A DNA stretch of 64,000 nucleotides from an uncultured Prevotella sp. (GTDB lineage: Bacteria > Bacteroidota > Bacteroidia > Bacteroidales > Bacteroidaceae), in assembly GCA_947164965.1 (NCBI GenBank), contig CAMUYR010000015.1:1-64000 (forward strand). The letters run 5' to 3'. The notes below the pieces were generated by a model, which was given only the letters and a program-made list of their open reading frames with translations, made no database searches and was not told the DNA's origin. Position numbers and translations under genes: made by a program. How positions within the stretch are numbered: position 1 is the first letter of the stretch; each line of letters starts with the position of its first letter. This document shows positions 37,976 to 47,492 of the stretch, piece by piece.

Positions 37976-39406
37976 ATGGAGAAAAAGAAAAAGCTGAATA
38001 TGAAAGTGCAGTGGGCAAAGTTCATCTGCGTATTAATACTTTACCTGTTGTTCCTCTATTGGGTAGGCTCATGGTGGGGATTGCTCGTCATTCCTTTCAT
38101 CTACGACGTCTATATCACGAAGAAAATCAAGTGGCAGTGGTGGAAAGATTCTGAAGGTCCTGTCAAATGGGTGATGTCGTGGGTCGATGCTTTGGTGTTT
38201 GCCTTAGTGGCTGTCTACTTCATCAACCTGTTCTTCTTCCAGAATTACGTCATTCCATCGAGTTCGTTAGAGAAGTCGTTGCTGACTGGCGACTACCTAT
38301 TCGTATCGAAGGTGAGCTATGGTCCTCGTATTCCTGAGACACCATTGACGATGCCTCTGACACAGCATACGATGCCCCTGTTTCAGTGTAAGTCATATAT
38401 AGAATGGCCTCATTGGGACTATCGCAGAGTGAAAGGCTTGGGTCAGGTAGAGTTGAACGATATCGTCGTCTTCAACTTCCCTGCTGGCGACACCATTTGC
38501 TCAGCACCTCAGTATCAGGCTTACGACTACTATCAGATGTGCTATCAGATAGGTTACCAGACTTATCCCCAGCGTCCTAATCCTGATTCTCTGACACAGG
38601 AACAGCTGCCTCTCTATTTCAATACCATCTATCAGACAGGTAAACAGACGATTGCGCAGAATCCTCAGGAATATGGATTGGTGGATACCCGTCCAACGGA
38701 CCGCAGAGAGAACTACGTGAAGCGTTGTGTAGGATTGCCAGGACAAACTCTGCAGATTAAAGACCATATCGTATATCTCGACGGAAAGGCCAATAAAGAG
38801 CCGGATAATGTGCAGTATACCTATCATGTTAAGTTGAAACAACGACTCAATGACGACATCATGAAAGAGTTGGGCATCACGATGGAAGATATGATGAGCC
38901 TTAACACTCAGGGTTACATGCCTTTGACTAATCACGCTGTTGAAGAGTTGAAGAAGCAGAAGGACTTGGTAGAAAGCATCGAGCTGAATAGAGACAGTAG
39001 CGAGTTGGATATCTATCCTTTGAATGGCAACATGCACTGGACTCGCGATAACTACGGTCCCATCTGGATTCCGAAGAAGGGCGAGAGCATCGACCTGACG
39101 CTAAAGAATCTGCCCATCTACGAGCGTCCTATCCGCACCTATGAAGGTAACAAGCTGGAGGTGAAGGACGGCAAGATATACATCAACGACAAGGAGACTA
39201 CCAAGTATACCTTCAAGATGGACTACTATTGGATGCAGGGCGATAACCGCCACAATTCGTTGGATTCACGTTATTGGGGCTTTGTGCCAGAAGACCATAT
39301 CGTGGGCAAGCCAATCTTTATCTGGTGGAGTTCAGATCCTGATCGTAGCGGATTCTCAGGCATCCGTTGGAATCGTCTGTTCCGCTTTGTAGATAATATC
39401 AAGTAA
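37976..39406 (+). CDS. lepB: Signal peptidase I (large Bacteroidota type)
   Basis: A 476-residue S26 serine peptidase that removes signal peptides at the periplasmic face. There are two N-terminal hydrophobic segments (~15-48 and ~70-90). The catalytic Ser is Ser97 in VIPSSSLEKSL and the Lys base is Lys249 in ENYVKRCVGLPGQ. The late box YYWMQGDNRHNSLDSRYWG is conserved. It is longer than E. coli LepB because of insertions around 120-240 and 265-400, as usual for this phylum. It starts 5 bp after dapB. Confidence 0.95.
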   Translation: MEKKKKLNMKVQWAKFICVLILYLLFLYWVGSWWGLLVIPFIYDVYITKKIKWQWWKDSEGPVKWVMSWVDALVFALVAVYFINLFFFQNYVIPSSSLEKSLLTGDYLFVSKVSYGPRIPETPLTMPLTQHTMPLFQCKSYIEWPHWDYRRVKGLGQVELNDIVVFNFPAGDTICSAPQYQAYDYYQMCYQIGYQTYPQRPNPDSLTQEQLPLYFNTIYQTGKQTIAQNPQEYGLVDTRPTDRRENYVKRCVGLPGQTLQIKDHIVYLDGKANKEPDNVQYTYHVKLKQRLNDDIMKELGITMEDMMSLNTQGYMPLTNHAVEELKKQKDLVESIELNRDSSELDIYPLNGNMHWTRDNYGPIWIPKKGESIDLTLKNLPIYERPIRTYEGNKLEVKDGKIYINDKETTKYTFKMDYYWMQGDNRHNSLDSRYWGFVPEDHIVGKPIFIWWSSDPDRSGFSGIRWNRLFRFVDNIK

Positions 39407-39416
39407 AAGGTTAAAT

Positions 39417-39917
39417 ATGGCAAACTGGCTGAAGTACGTGATAGCCTTTGTATCAGCATTTGCTTTGATGCTGGCTGTTCGTACTTTGGCACTTTCCATT
39501 CATACCATCAATGGTACAGGGCTTTCTCCCATCTTCCAGGATGGCGACAGGCTGCTTATCAATCGATGCAGCTACGGACTTCGCATAGCGGGTAATGGGC
39601 TTCTGCCATATAGTCGTCTGATGCGACAACCTGTTAAAAAAGGCGATATAGTTGCTTTCACAGCGCCATGCGATTCTATTACAGGAATATGCATTGCCCG
39701 TTGTACTGCTGTCCCAGGTGACACTATCAGTACCTTAGATGGTCCTTTGTTGGTTCCTGGTCTGAAGACGTGTGCCAAGACAGACTATTACTGGTTGGAA
39801 TCCATCAATCGCCTAAATCCTGCAGACTCGCGCCATTTAGGGTTTATCCCAGAGAGTAGCATTATTGGTAAGGTGATGACAGTAATATATAATAGAAATG
39901 ATCTGAGACTACCATGA
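39417..39917 (+). CDS. S26 signal-peptidase-like protein lacking catalytic residues
   Basis: A 166-residue paralogue of the preceding LepB with one N-terminal membrane helix. Aligned by eye, the nucleophile position is Gly35 (TINGTGLSPIF against VIPSSSLEKSL in LepB). The Lys-base position is Ala94 (CIARCTAVPGD against YVKRCVGLPGQ). The structural box YYWLESINRLNPADSRHLG is kept. So the fold is likely present but peptidase activity is not expected. It may partner LepB or bind signal sequences. WbqC overlaps its end by 4 nt. Confidence 0.85.
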   Translation: MANWLKYVIAFVSAFALMLAVRTLALSIHTINGTGLSPIFQDGDRLLINRCSYGLRIAGNGLLPYSRLMRQPVKKGDIVAFTAPCDSITGICIARCTAVPGDTISTLDGPLLVPGLKTCAKTDYYWLESINRLNPADSRHLGFIPESSIIGKVMTVIYNRNDLRLP

Positions 39918-40519
39918 TGACAGCACTCTTACAGACAACATACTTTGGACCTATTCAATGGTATCAGAAGCTCTATCGTTTCGACAACTGTATGATAGAG
40001 CAGTATGATTCTTATCAGAAACAGACCTATCGCAATCGCTGTGTCATAGCTACAGCAAATGGTTTGCAAGCCCTGACGGTACCAGTAGAACATACAGACG
40101 ATACTAAGATGTTGACGAAGGATTTGCGCATTAGTGACCACAACCAGTGGCGTCGCATCCATTGGAATGCCTTGCAGAGTGCCTATAGCGAGAGTCCTTT
40201 CTTCGATTATTATGCAGACGATTTGCATCCTTTCTTCGAGCAGAAGTACGATTATCTGGTCGATTTCAATGAAGTTATTCGTCAGAAAGTGTGTGAACTC
40301 ATAGATTTCCATCCCCAAGTAGAATATACAAAGGATTATGTGATAGAGCATCCTCATGACTATCGTGAGGTTATTCATGCCAAGCACCCTCTGCCTGACC
40401 CAGACTTTCAGCCTAAAACATATTGGCAGGTGTTTCAACAGAAGCATGGCTTTCAGCAAAACCTTTCAATTCTCGACCTTTTGTTTTGCATGGGTCCTGA
40501 ATCTATATACTACCTTTAA
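39914..40519 (+). CDS. WbqC-like family protein
   Basis: A 201-residue protein matching the WbqC family: ALLQTTYFGPIQWYQKLYRFD near the start, YRNRCVIATANGLQALTVPV, and ISDHNQWRRIHWNALQSAYSESPFF. WbqC-like proteins are tied to surface polysaccharide (O-antigen) gene sets, but no reaction is assigned. Translation is coupled to the S26 paralogue (ATGA at 39914). The histidine-kinase gene starts 17 bp downstream and may be co-transcribed. Confidence 0.9.
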   Translation: MMTALLQTTYFGPIQWYQKLYRFDNCMIEQYDSYQKQTYRNRCVIATANGLQALTVPVEHTDDTKMLTKDLRISDHNQWRRIHWNALQSAYSESPFFDYYADDLHPFFEQKYDYLVDFNEVIRQKVCELIDFHPQVEYTKDYVIEHPHDYREVIHAKHPLPDPDFQPKTYWQVFQQKHGFQQNLSILDLLFCMGPESIYYL

Positions 40520-40536
40520 ACAATAATAAAAATCAA

Positions 40537-42582
40537 ATGAAAAAGATTCTTGTATTACTAGTATTCACTCTTGTTCAGGCAATAACCTTTGCAGTTGATA
40601 TTGACTCATTGCGAAAGGTAATTCCAGATATGGAAGACAGTGAGAAGTCGGAGGCCTACAAACAGTTGCTGGCTGCTGTAGAGGAAAAAGGTAAGGTTAA
40701 AGAGATTTTGGAGTGTCTTGACGAGTGGATAGCCTTTGAAGAAACACAGAATAATTTCGAAGCACAGGCCAATCTGAGATGGAACAAGATAGTTACGATG
40801 ACGAATCATGCTGCTGATAGTATTCTGTTGGCTGAGGCTCCTGTGCAGATGACGTGGTTTATGCACCACGGGGAATGGGAGCGCTATTATGATACCTGGG
40901 ACAGCAAGACCAATATATATCTTTATACAGGACGTGTCCAGACTGCTCTTCGTGAGGCTCAGACAATTCTTGATGATGCCAATTCCAGACAAAACAATTT
41001 TGGACGAGCCATAGCTTATCAGCTAATGGGTATTATCTACGAGAGTATTGGTCAGTATGACCAAGCTGTAGATGTGTTCAAGCAATGTTTGGGACAGTTA
41101 ATAGACAGTTATCGAGATGCAGAAGTGTTGACGAACGCCTATGATTATCTCTGTCAGACCCTTGGAGAGAAGAAGGACTTTAAACAGCAGTTGTCTTACA
41201 CCAAAGAGTGGGAAGACAATATCAGGGAGCGCATGGTGAAACATAAGAAATCACGCAAGCAATTGCTTGGTACTTGGATTGCCTGCAAATGTAATCGTGC
41301 CTCAGCCTTGACAGGCATGAAACGTTTTGATGATGCCGAGAATGATCTGCGAGAGGCAGAACAGATGGCCTTAGAACACAATACTCCATTGGCAAACTAT
41401 AGAATTTGTCTGGTTAGAGCTAAGCATGCATTAGCGCAAGGAAAGGCGAAGGACGCTCTTCTCTATTGTGATAGCCTGCAACATATGAACCTTAAAGCGG
41501 GTGGCGATATTCCATTGTTACGTGCTGATATTCTTACTAGCATGGGAAAGGGTCAGGAAGCTGCTGCTATTTATCGTAGCCTTTATTTGGGTAAAGACTC
41601 TACTTTTACTCGAGAAATGCGCATGCAGTTAGACGAACTGAATACGCTCTATAGAGTTGATGAATTGGAGATTCAAAGCAAGCTCCAGCGCTCACGCTAT
41701 CTCATGGGCATTGGTGCACTAGTAGTTCTGGCTTTGTTGCTCTTTATCTTCTATAGTCATAGGGCTGCAGCAAAGTTGGAGATAGAACACGAGAAACTGG
41801 TAGATAGCAACGAACGTCTTGAACAGAGCTATAAGGAACTGAAAGTAGCCAATGCTAAGGCTGAGGAATCGTCGAGAATGAAGACTAACTTTATTCAGCA
41901 GATATCTCACGAGATACGAACACCACTGAATGTTCTCTCTGGTTTTACACAAGTGATTACTACGCCAGATGTGACATTGGACAATGACACTAAGGCAGAT
42001 GTCAGTATGCGTATTACTGAGAACACAAGGCGTATAACAGAATTAGTCAACAAGATGTTGGCAATGAGTGATGCCAATAGTCGTACAGTAATAGAACGTT
42101 CAGATTATGTGCCTGCCATTCAGATTGCAGCACAGGCGGCAGATACTTCTCGTATATCGCAGAATGATGATATCGTCTTTGATATGCAGATTGCTCCAGA
42201 GGTAGAAAACATCCAACTGCGCACCAATCTGCAACAGGCAATACAGGCTTTAGTCATGTTGCTTGACAATGCTCAGAAATTCCTGCACGAGAAACATCCA
42301 TTGGCAAAATTAGCCAAACGAGGAACGGTGAGGCTGTTTGTCCAAAAGAATTCGCAGATGATTGAATATGTGGTGGAAGATACTGGTATTGGTATTGCTA
42401 AAGAGGAGGCTGAGCATATCTTTGACGAATTCGTACAACTGAATGAGTTCTATGATGGCACAGGAATCGGACTTCCTATAGCCCGTTCCATTGCTCGTCG
42501 TATGGGAGGTGAGGTCATTCTCGATACTTCATACAACTCAGGGGGGTCCCGCTTTATCTTTAGTCTTCCTATGGACGCGTAA
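40537..42582 (+). CDS. TPR-containing membrane sensor histidine kinase
   Basis: A 681-residue kinase with a signal peptide (MKKILVLLVFTLVQAITFA). The periplasmic helical TPR region spans ~40-370 (IYESIGQYDQAVDVFKQC, MKRFDDAENDLREAEQM). One membrane helix lies at ~389-407, followed by a coiled coil. HisKA has phospho-acceptor His458 in ISHEIRTPLN, and HATPase_c has LLDNAQKF, VEDTGIGIAKEE and GTGIGLPIARSI. No receiver or response regulator is adjacent, so the output partner is elsewhere. The sensed signal is unknown. Confidence 0.93.
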   Translation: MKKILVLLVFTLVQAITFAVDIDSLRKVIPDMEDSEKSEAYKQLLAAVEEKGKVKEILECLDEWIAFEETQNNFEAQANLRWNKIVTMTNHAADSILLAEAPVQMTWFMHHGEWERYYDTWDSKTNIYLYTGRVQTALREAQTILDDANSRQNNFGRAIAYQLMGIIYESIGQYDQAVDVFKQCLGQLIDSYRDAEVLTNAYDYLCQTLGEKKDFKQQLSYTKEWEDNIRERMVKHKKSRKQLLGTWIACKCNRASALTGMKRFDDAENDLREAEQMALEHNTPLANYRICLVRAKHALAQGKAKDALLYCDSLQHMNLKAGGDIPLLRADILTSMGKGQEAAAIYRSLYLGKDSTFTREMRMQLDELNTLYRVDELEIQSKLQRSRYLMGIGALVVLALLLFIFYSHRAAAKLEIEHEKLVDSNERLEQSYKELKVANAKAEESSRMKTNFIQQISHEIRTPLNVLSGFTQVITTPDVTLDNDTKADVSMRITENTRRITELVNKMLAMSDANSRTVIERSDYVPAIQIAAQAADTSRISQNDDIVFDMQIAPEVENIQLRTNLQQAIQALVMLLDNAQKFLHEKHPLAKLAKRGTVRLFVQKNSQMIEYVVEDTGIGIAKEEAEHIFDEFVQLNEFYDGTGIGLPIARSIARRMGGEVILDTSYNSGGSRFIFSLPMDA

Positions 42583-42604
42583 TTAGGAAATGACAGGATG
42601 ATTC

Positions 42605-43729
42605 CTATTGTTCTGGGAATTGTTGGTATATTCTCAGCCCATAGGAGTTGCTACAGGCAAAAACATATTCCATAATATCAGCTGTATCATGTTCGAAGTC
42701 AGCCCAAGCCTGTGCATGCAACCAGAAGGTCAGTTCCAGACAACATCCCCCTTGCGAGGCCTCTGCCTGTCGAACTAACGGATTCTTCTCACCAATCACT
42801 TTGGGATTGGCTTTCAGCCATTGCTCCAAGTGATGGCGGAACTTCGTGATATTAGCTACGCCTTCTTCATCCAACACGATAGAACGGAAATCGAAATAAA
42901 CCTTGCGTGTCTGTTTCCTACCTTCATTCTGTTCCATGCCAACCCAATTCTGAAAAGAGCCATCAACCAGTGTTTGGGGTGTCACAGTGATGATAGTATT
43001 ATCAAAATTGCGAACTTTCACGGTTGTCAGACTGATTTCTTCTACTCGTCCATTAGCTCCTGCAGAAGGTACTGTAATCCAGTCACCAATATGTACCATA
43101 TCGTTGGTTGTCAGTCGAATGCCAGCTACCAGTCCTTTAATGGTATCCTGAAATGCCAACATCAGAATGGCTGATGCAGCACCAAGACCTGCAAATAACT
43201 TAGATGGGTCTTTATTGAGAATAATGGCAATAACCACAATGACTGCAATAAAGATAATGATAATCTTGATGACACCACACAATGAATTAATATATTGTTG
43301 ACGAGCTGAGCGTTGCTGAGTAGTACCCTTGCTTGCTTCCAATTGTTTTAATGAGTTGGTAAACACAATGACAGTACGAACAGACATCAAAGTGATGTAA
43401 ATAGCTGTCACTCTGGCTAAAACTTCCCTTGCAGTTGGGAAATCGAAGAAAGTCCAAGGTAGTAATTGCCAGATAACAATAGCAGGCACAATACGACTTG
43501 CTGATACCAGTACCCGTTCATTAAACATAACATCGTCCCATGTCGCTTCTGTCTTGGCTGTCAACTTCAGAATAACGGGTATTAATAGCTTCCTGCAAAG
43601 CAAACCAGACAGGAAGGCTAACGCAAAAACCACTACCGCTAAAATAGTATGAGTGATGAAGTTAACAGTATCCCCTGTGATGCCACATGCTGTTACCAAT
43701 TGCTCAACGTATACCTGAATTTTCTCCAT
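42605..43729 (-). CDS. MscS-family mechanosensitive ion channel
   Basis: A 374-residue inner-membrane channel starting MEKIQVYVEQ. Hydrophobic segments occur at ~20-45, ~75-100, ~105-125 and ~155-185. The pore helix is KLFAGLGAASAILMLAFQDTIKG, the TM3 Gly/Ala pattern of MscS, followed by the beta domain VHIGDWITVPSAGANGRVEEI. It should release solutes on hypo-osmotic shock. The longer frame from 43792 is rejected because a good promoter lies at 43762-43792. Confidence 0.93.
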   Translation of the reverse strand: MEKIQVYVEQLVTACGITGDTVNFITHTILAVVVFALAFLSGLLCRKLLIPVILKLTAKTEATWDDVMFNERVLVSASRIVPAIVIWQLLPWTFFDFPTAREVLARVTAIYITLMSVRTVIVFTNSLKQLEASKGTTQQRSARQQYINSLCGVIKIIIIFIAVIVVIAIILNKDPSKLFAGLGAASAILMLAFQDTIKGLVAGIRLTTNDMVHIGDWITVPSAGANGRVEEISLTTVKVRNFDNTIITVTPQTLVDGSFQNWVGMEQNEGRKQTRKVYFDFRSIVLDEEGVANITKFRHHLEQWLKANPKVIGEKNPLVRQAEASQGGCCLELTFWLHAQAWADFEHDTADIMEYVFACSNSYGLRIYQQFPEQ

Positions 43730-43761
43730 AATTTGTATGTTTGTTCGTTCATTATCATGTG

Positions 43762-43792
43762 CAAAAGTACAAAGAATCATGCATTTCTGCAA
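43762..43792 (-). promoter_or_regulatory. Promoter of mscS-like gene
   Basis: On the minus strand TACTTTTG (43769-43762) and TTG (43792-43790), separated by 20 nt. Confidence 0.65.
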
Positions 43793-43822
43793 ATATCTTT
43801 CTTTTTTTCTCTATAAATATGT

Positions 43823-43830
43823 TACCTTTG
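43823..43830 (+). promoter_or_regulatory. -7 box of the yfiH-like gene
   Basis: TACCTTTG, 32 nt before the ATG at 43863. Confidence 0.6.
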
Positions 43831-43862
43831 TGCTCAAATACAGCGTCAAATATTTCTTTTAT

Positions 43863-44642
43863 ATGAAACGACCCCAATTGGATGAATATCAATTAGGTAA
43901 GGATGTGATAGCGTTTAGCAGTACTCGACAAGAAGGCTATAGCATTGGTCCTTATGCGGCATTTAATATCAACATCTATTGTGGTGATGACGATAAAGCC
44001 ATTCGAACGAATCGTGAAGCATTGTGCCAATGGTTAGGTATTACTGATGATCATTTGCTGATGCCTCATCAGGTTCATTTAACAGAGATGGTACAGATAG
44101 ATGACAATCTGATGCAACTTACGGTCCAGAAACGATTGGAAGAAATGGAGGGGAAAGATGCTATCATGACGAACCTAAAAGGCGTTTGTATTGGCGTATC
44201 TACTGCAGATTGTATCCCAGTGTTGCTATATGATCCTCGGCAACAAGCCATTTGTGCTATTCATGCTGGTTGGCGAGGAACGGTAAATAGGATAGTCGAA
44301 AAGTCTATTCAAAAAATGAAACAAGTCTATGGTTCACGTCCTTCTGATCTTGTAGCGCAGATAGGACCTGGTATCAGTTTAGAGAGTTTTGAAGTAGGTG
44401 ATGAAGTGTATGATGCCTTTGAACAAGCAGGATTTGATATGCAAGCCATTAGTCGAAAGGAAGCTAAATGGCATATTAACTTGCCTGTATGTAACCGTCT
44501 GCAACTCTTACAAATGGGAGTTGAAGAATCACATATTCAAGTCTCACCTTTTTGTACGTTTATTCAACACGAGCGTTATTTCTCTGCTCGTCGACTTGGC
44601 ATACGCTCGGGCAGAATATTTACTGGTATCATGTTGAAATAG
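43863..44642 (+). CDS. pgeF: YfiH/laccase-domain protein (peptidoglycan editing factor PgeF family)
   Basis: A 259-residue Cu-oxidase_4 family protein. Metal/active-site motifs are PHQVHLTEM, VSTADCIPVLLYDP, AIHAGWRGTVNRIV and the late CTFIQHERYFSARR. In other bacteria the family is reported to correct misincorporated amino acids in peptidoglycan precursors, and to have purine-nucleoside activity. The ATG at 43863 is preferred over the longer frame because the -7 box is upstream of it. Single-gene unit converging with DUF3108. Confidence 0.9.
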   Translation: MKRPQLDEYQLGKDVIAFSSTRQEGYSIGPYAAFNINIYCGDDDKAIRTNREALCQWLGITDDHLLMPHQVHLTEMVQIDDNLMQLTVQKRLEEMEGKDAIMTNLKGVCIGVSTADCIPVLLYDPRQQAICAIHAGWRGTVNRIVEKSIQKMKQVYGSRPSDLVAQIGPGISLESFEVGDEVYDAFEQAGFDMQAISRKEAKWHINLPVCNRLQLLQMGVEESHIQVSPFCTFIQHERYFSARRLGIRSGRIFTGIMLK

Positions 44643-44667
44643 AACGCAATTCCGTCCAAGTTTCGTA

Positions 44668-45507
44668 TTATTCCACCTTTGACTCCATAGGGTTGCGCAG
44701 TCCCTTGTAACCTGTCAGATAAGCTTTGGCAGAACCAAAACTCAAAAACATGTCCAGACGAACAGGCAGGTGGTTCTTATCGTCTGTGATGTAGAAACGT
44801 ATCAGTTCGTGGTTCTGTCCGTTTTCTCTTTCAATAAATGAAAATACGAGACAACGATATTTGGCAGATCCGTTTTTCATCTTCAATGTTGTTTTACCTG
44901 TATATTTGAGCCACGAGTTTGCTAAGTTCTTAGCATCGCTAATAGGCATGGGGATATTCTCGCCCTCTTTCAGTTTGGAGGCATCGAAATTGCGAGCACG
45001 TAGAAAGATACTCATCATGTCGTAGATACAATCTTTGTATTCTGCCTCTTTCCAAATCTGTTCACCATCTGCATCAATGCGATGCATCTTCAGATGGCAA
45101 TTACTTTTCGGATAGGTATACCACAGTTCATCCACATAATATCGTTTGCCTTCCAAAGCACCTTTACGGAAATATAGAGGTGCCAAATCTGTGTTGGTAT
45201 AGCAAAGTAGGGTGTCACGCATGATAAACACATTGTCTAATTGCTGATTGCCACGTGTGATGAGGCTGGAACGGAAGGCATCCTGACCTTTGTAACGTGA
45301 TTTGACTGTAGACATGCTGGCTGTACCAACCTTGACCCATACGAATTTCCAATTAAAGTAGAGGTCATAGCTTAAAAATTCGCCAGACTTGAAGGCAAAG
45401 TTTTCAATGCCACATTGAGCATTGGCTCGAAGGGGCAATAATGTGAGGAGTCCAACGAGCAAAGTGCTCTTGATAAGACTACTCATGAGGTTCTTTATCT
45501 TACTCAT
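44668..45507 (-). CDS. DUF3108 domain exported protein
   Basis: A 279-residue protein with signal peptide (STLLVGLLTLLPLRANAQ). The DUF3108 body begins FKSGEFLSYDLYFNWKFVWVKVG. Function is unknown; the fold is related to outer-membrane-associated beta proteins. It is the third gene of a leftward run GH3 protein, Ig-like lipoprotein, DUF3108, 38 bp after the second. Confidence 0.88.
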   Translation of the reverse strand: MSKIKNLMSSLIKSTLLVGLLTLLPLRANAQCGIENFAFKSGEFLSYDLYFNWKFVWVKVGTASMSTVKSRYKGQDAFRSSLITRGNQQLDNVFIMRDTLLCYTNTDLAPLYFRKGALEGKRYYVDELWYTYPKSNCHLKMHRIDADGEQIWKEAEYKDCIYDMMSIFLRARNFDASKLKEGENIPMPISDAKNLANSWLKYTGKTTLKMKNGSAKYRCLVFSFIERENGQNHELIRFYITDDKNHLPVRLDMFLSFGSAKAYLTGYKGLRNPMESKVE

Positions 45508-45545
45508 AGTTCTATTCTCTTTAAGTTTATTTCAATGTTTGTATA

Positions 45546-47492
45546 TTATTTAACCACTTGTTTCTTAACATATTCAATACCTAGCTTTTGAGCTCGGTCA
45601 ACATTACGATTTTGTAGTTTTTTCTTCTCTTTGTCTGCCTTTTGCTTTGTGATAGCACCTGGCTTTTGTTTGAATCGCTTGCGTCCAGTAAGGTTCCATG
45701 ACTTGGAAATATCCCACTTTGCCTTGGCCTCCACACTTTCGTAATAGTAATAAACATCTTCTGGTTGGATATCTTGATCGTAGACGCCCGTGTCCCAAAC
45801 GCCATTACCATTCCGATCGGCAATGGCACGGAAATAATAGACAGCGGGGGTCACATAAAGGAATTTAGCTTGTCCGTTAGCAGTCATTTTCACTTCTTTT
45901 ACAACATTATCACTCTTGTCAAGCAACTGTACAATGACAGAAGTATCGCTGATACCACTAAGTTGTAAGGTGATTGTTGCATATTCGTCGAGACTTTTCA
46001 CTTTGATACCTTGTTTGAAGGCATTTGATACCAACCCATGAAGATCGACAAAAGCAGCAGAGTCCACTTCGAAGCTATACTCAGTATTTGGACGCCAGTC
46101 GGCTTTCACTTCGAAGGTTCTCATAACAGAGTCTCGTTGAATCATTTCGAAAGGTGCTTGATACCACAAAGAGTCTATTTGAGAATAGAGATGGATACTG
46201 GCCGTGTCGTATCGTTGTAGTGGTATAGGCATTTCTATCGTGAGCCGACTATCAGGATTCATCGACGATGGGATTTTATAATTGGGCATTAATGCTTTAG
46301 CAGGATAGATGCTGTCGTAAGGCTCATCTCGCTTCTTTAGCTTTTCCTGTTCCTTCTGCCATGTTTCTATCTCCTTCTGCAATTCTTTCTGTCGCTTGGC
46401 ATAAGGTGTTTTGGCAATCACATCTATAGTGTCAGTCTGCATGACGAGTTGACCTAATGTGTCTGTCATCATATAGTCGACGGCAAATGACAAAGTGTCC
46501 TGATTGACAAGTGTGGTGTCTCGTAACCAGTAGGTGATGGTGTCTCGTTTCTGAGTAGCTTCCACAACAAAGGCAGAGTCGGCATCGAAATTAAAACCAT
46601 GAATGACAGGTAAATGCTCATTACCATAGCTGAAATAGAAGGTAATGCGATCGGCATTAATACGCTCAGGCTGTTTTATCAGATAGCGATCTGTCTGTGG
46701 CTCTTGGAACGCCAGCATCAGTACATCGTCAGGATAGAAATGGGTATAAGGCACTTGAAGGATGTTGTCTATGTGCAAAGAGTCACGCCATACGGTATCC
46801 TGTCGTGTGTCAGGACCAGCAGAAGGCTTAAATGTTTCATGAGAGTAGGCAATTATTTCGCTTTTTTGTGAAAACTTATAATCACCATCTGCATCTTGAA
46901 GGGCATAGACACGATATTCACCAGGTGCCACTCCCTTGATAACAAAGCGCCCTGTACCATCTGTTCGTGAAATGCGAAGCAGTGGTTTCGTGCGGAAGGC
47001 AGAGTCTGCCAGATCTGCATACACACCCACACTAATGCCTTTAATGGGTTCAAGATTTTTTGCATCTAACACATAGCCGGCAACTTCAAAGGTGTCTATC
47101 TGCTCTCCAGTAGAGAAAACATAAGTATAGTTGCCTAAAGGATTATTCTCATTGTTGTCCGAAATGGCATCGCTGAAGTCGACAGTATATGTGGTATTGG
47201 GAATCAGTGAGTCTTGCAGTTCCACGATAATCTTTTTGCCAGAAGCTTTAATCTCGGGCACCTCTAGTTGGGGTGGTGATACGATGACATTCTGAGAAGC
47301 ATCAGCCAATTTGATATACTCATCAAACAGGAGGACTATCTTCTTGTTTTTCACATTGGTCGAGAATTCAGCAGGCATACTACTCACCAATTTGGGCGGG
47401 TCATCATCATACCAGCCCCCATCGGGTGAACCCATACGTGCACAGCTCATAAACATGCACAAGGCAAGGACAATATAGAGTAGTTTCTTCAT
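45546..47492 (-). CDS. Ig-like domain lipoprotein
   Basis: A 648-residue protein with lipoprotein signal (MKKLLYIVLALCMFMSCARM, Cys17). A Big_5/SbsA Ig-like domain follows at ~30-130 (PPKLVSSMPAEFSTNVKNKK, NTTYTVDFSDAISDNNEN), then a carboxypeptidase-like beta sandwich at ~135-215 (GTGRFVIKGVAPGEYRVYAL). The remainder has beta-rich repeats and a Lys-rich end. It is probably anchored in the outer or inner membrane; role unknown. It overlaps the GH3 stop by 4 nt (ATGA). Confidence 0.88.
   Translation of the reverse strand: MKKLLYIVLALCMFMSCARMGSPDGGWYDDDPPKLVSSMPAEFSTNVKNKKIVLLFDEYIKLADASQNVIVSPPQLEVPEIKASGKKIIVELQDSLIPNTTYTVDFSDAISDNNENNPLGNYTYVFSTGEQIDTFEVAGYVLDAKNLEPIKGISVGVYADLADSAFRTKPLLRISRTDGTGRFVIKGVAPGEYRVYALQDADGDYKFSQKSEIIAYSHETFKPSAGPDTRQDTVWRDSLHIDNILQVPYTHFYPDDVLMLAFQEPQTDRYLIKQPERINADRITFYFSYGNEHLPVIHGFNFDADSAFVVEATQKRDTITYWLRDTTLVNQDTLSFAVDYMMTDTLGQLVMQTDTIDVIAKTPYAKRQKELQKEIETWQKEQEKLKKRDEPYDSIYPAKALMPNYKIPSSMNPDSRLTIEMPIPLQRYDTASIHLYSQIDSLWYQAPFEMIQRDSVMRTFEVKADWRPNTEYSFEVDSAAFVDLHGLVSNAFKQGIKVKSLDEYATITLQLSGISDTSVIVQLLDKSDNVVKEVKMTANGQAKFLYVTPAVYYFRAIADRNGNGVWDTGVYDQDIQPEDVYYYYESVEAKAKWDISKSWNLTGRKRFKQKPGAITKQKADKEKKKLQNRNVDRAQKLGIEYVKKQVVK

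Noticed and set aside
42584..42608. Terminator between the histidine kinase and mscS-like genes
   Set aside because: Only a 6-bp TAGGAA/TTCCTA stem with a long loop and no T-tract.
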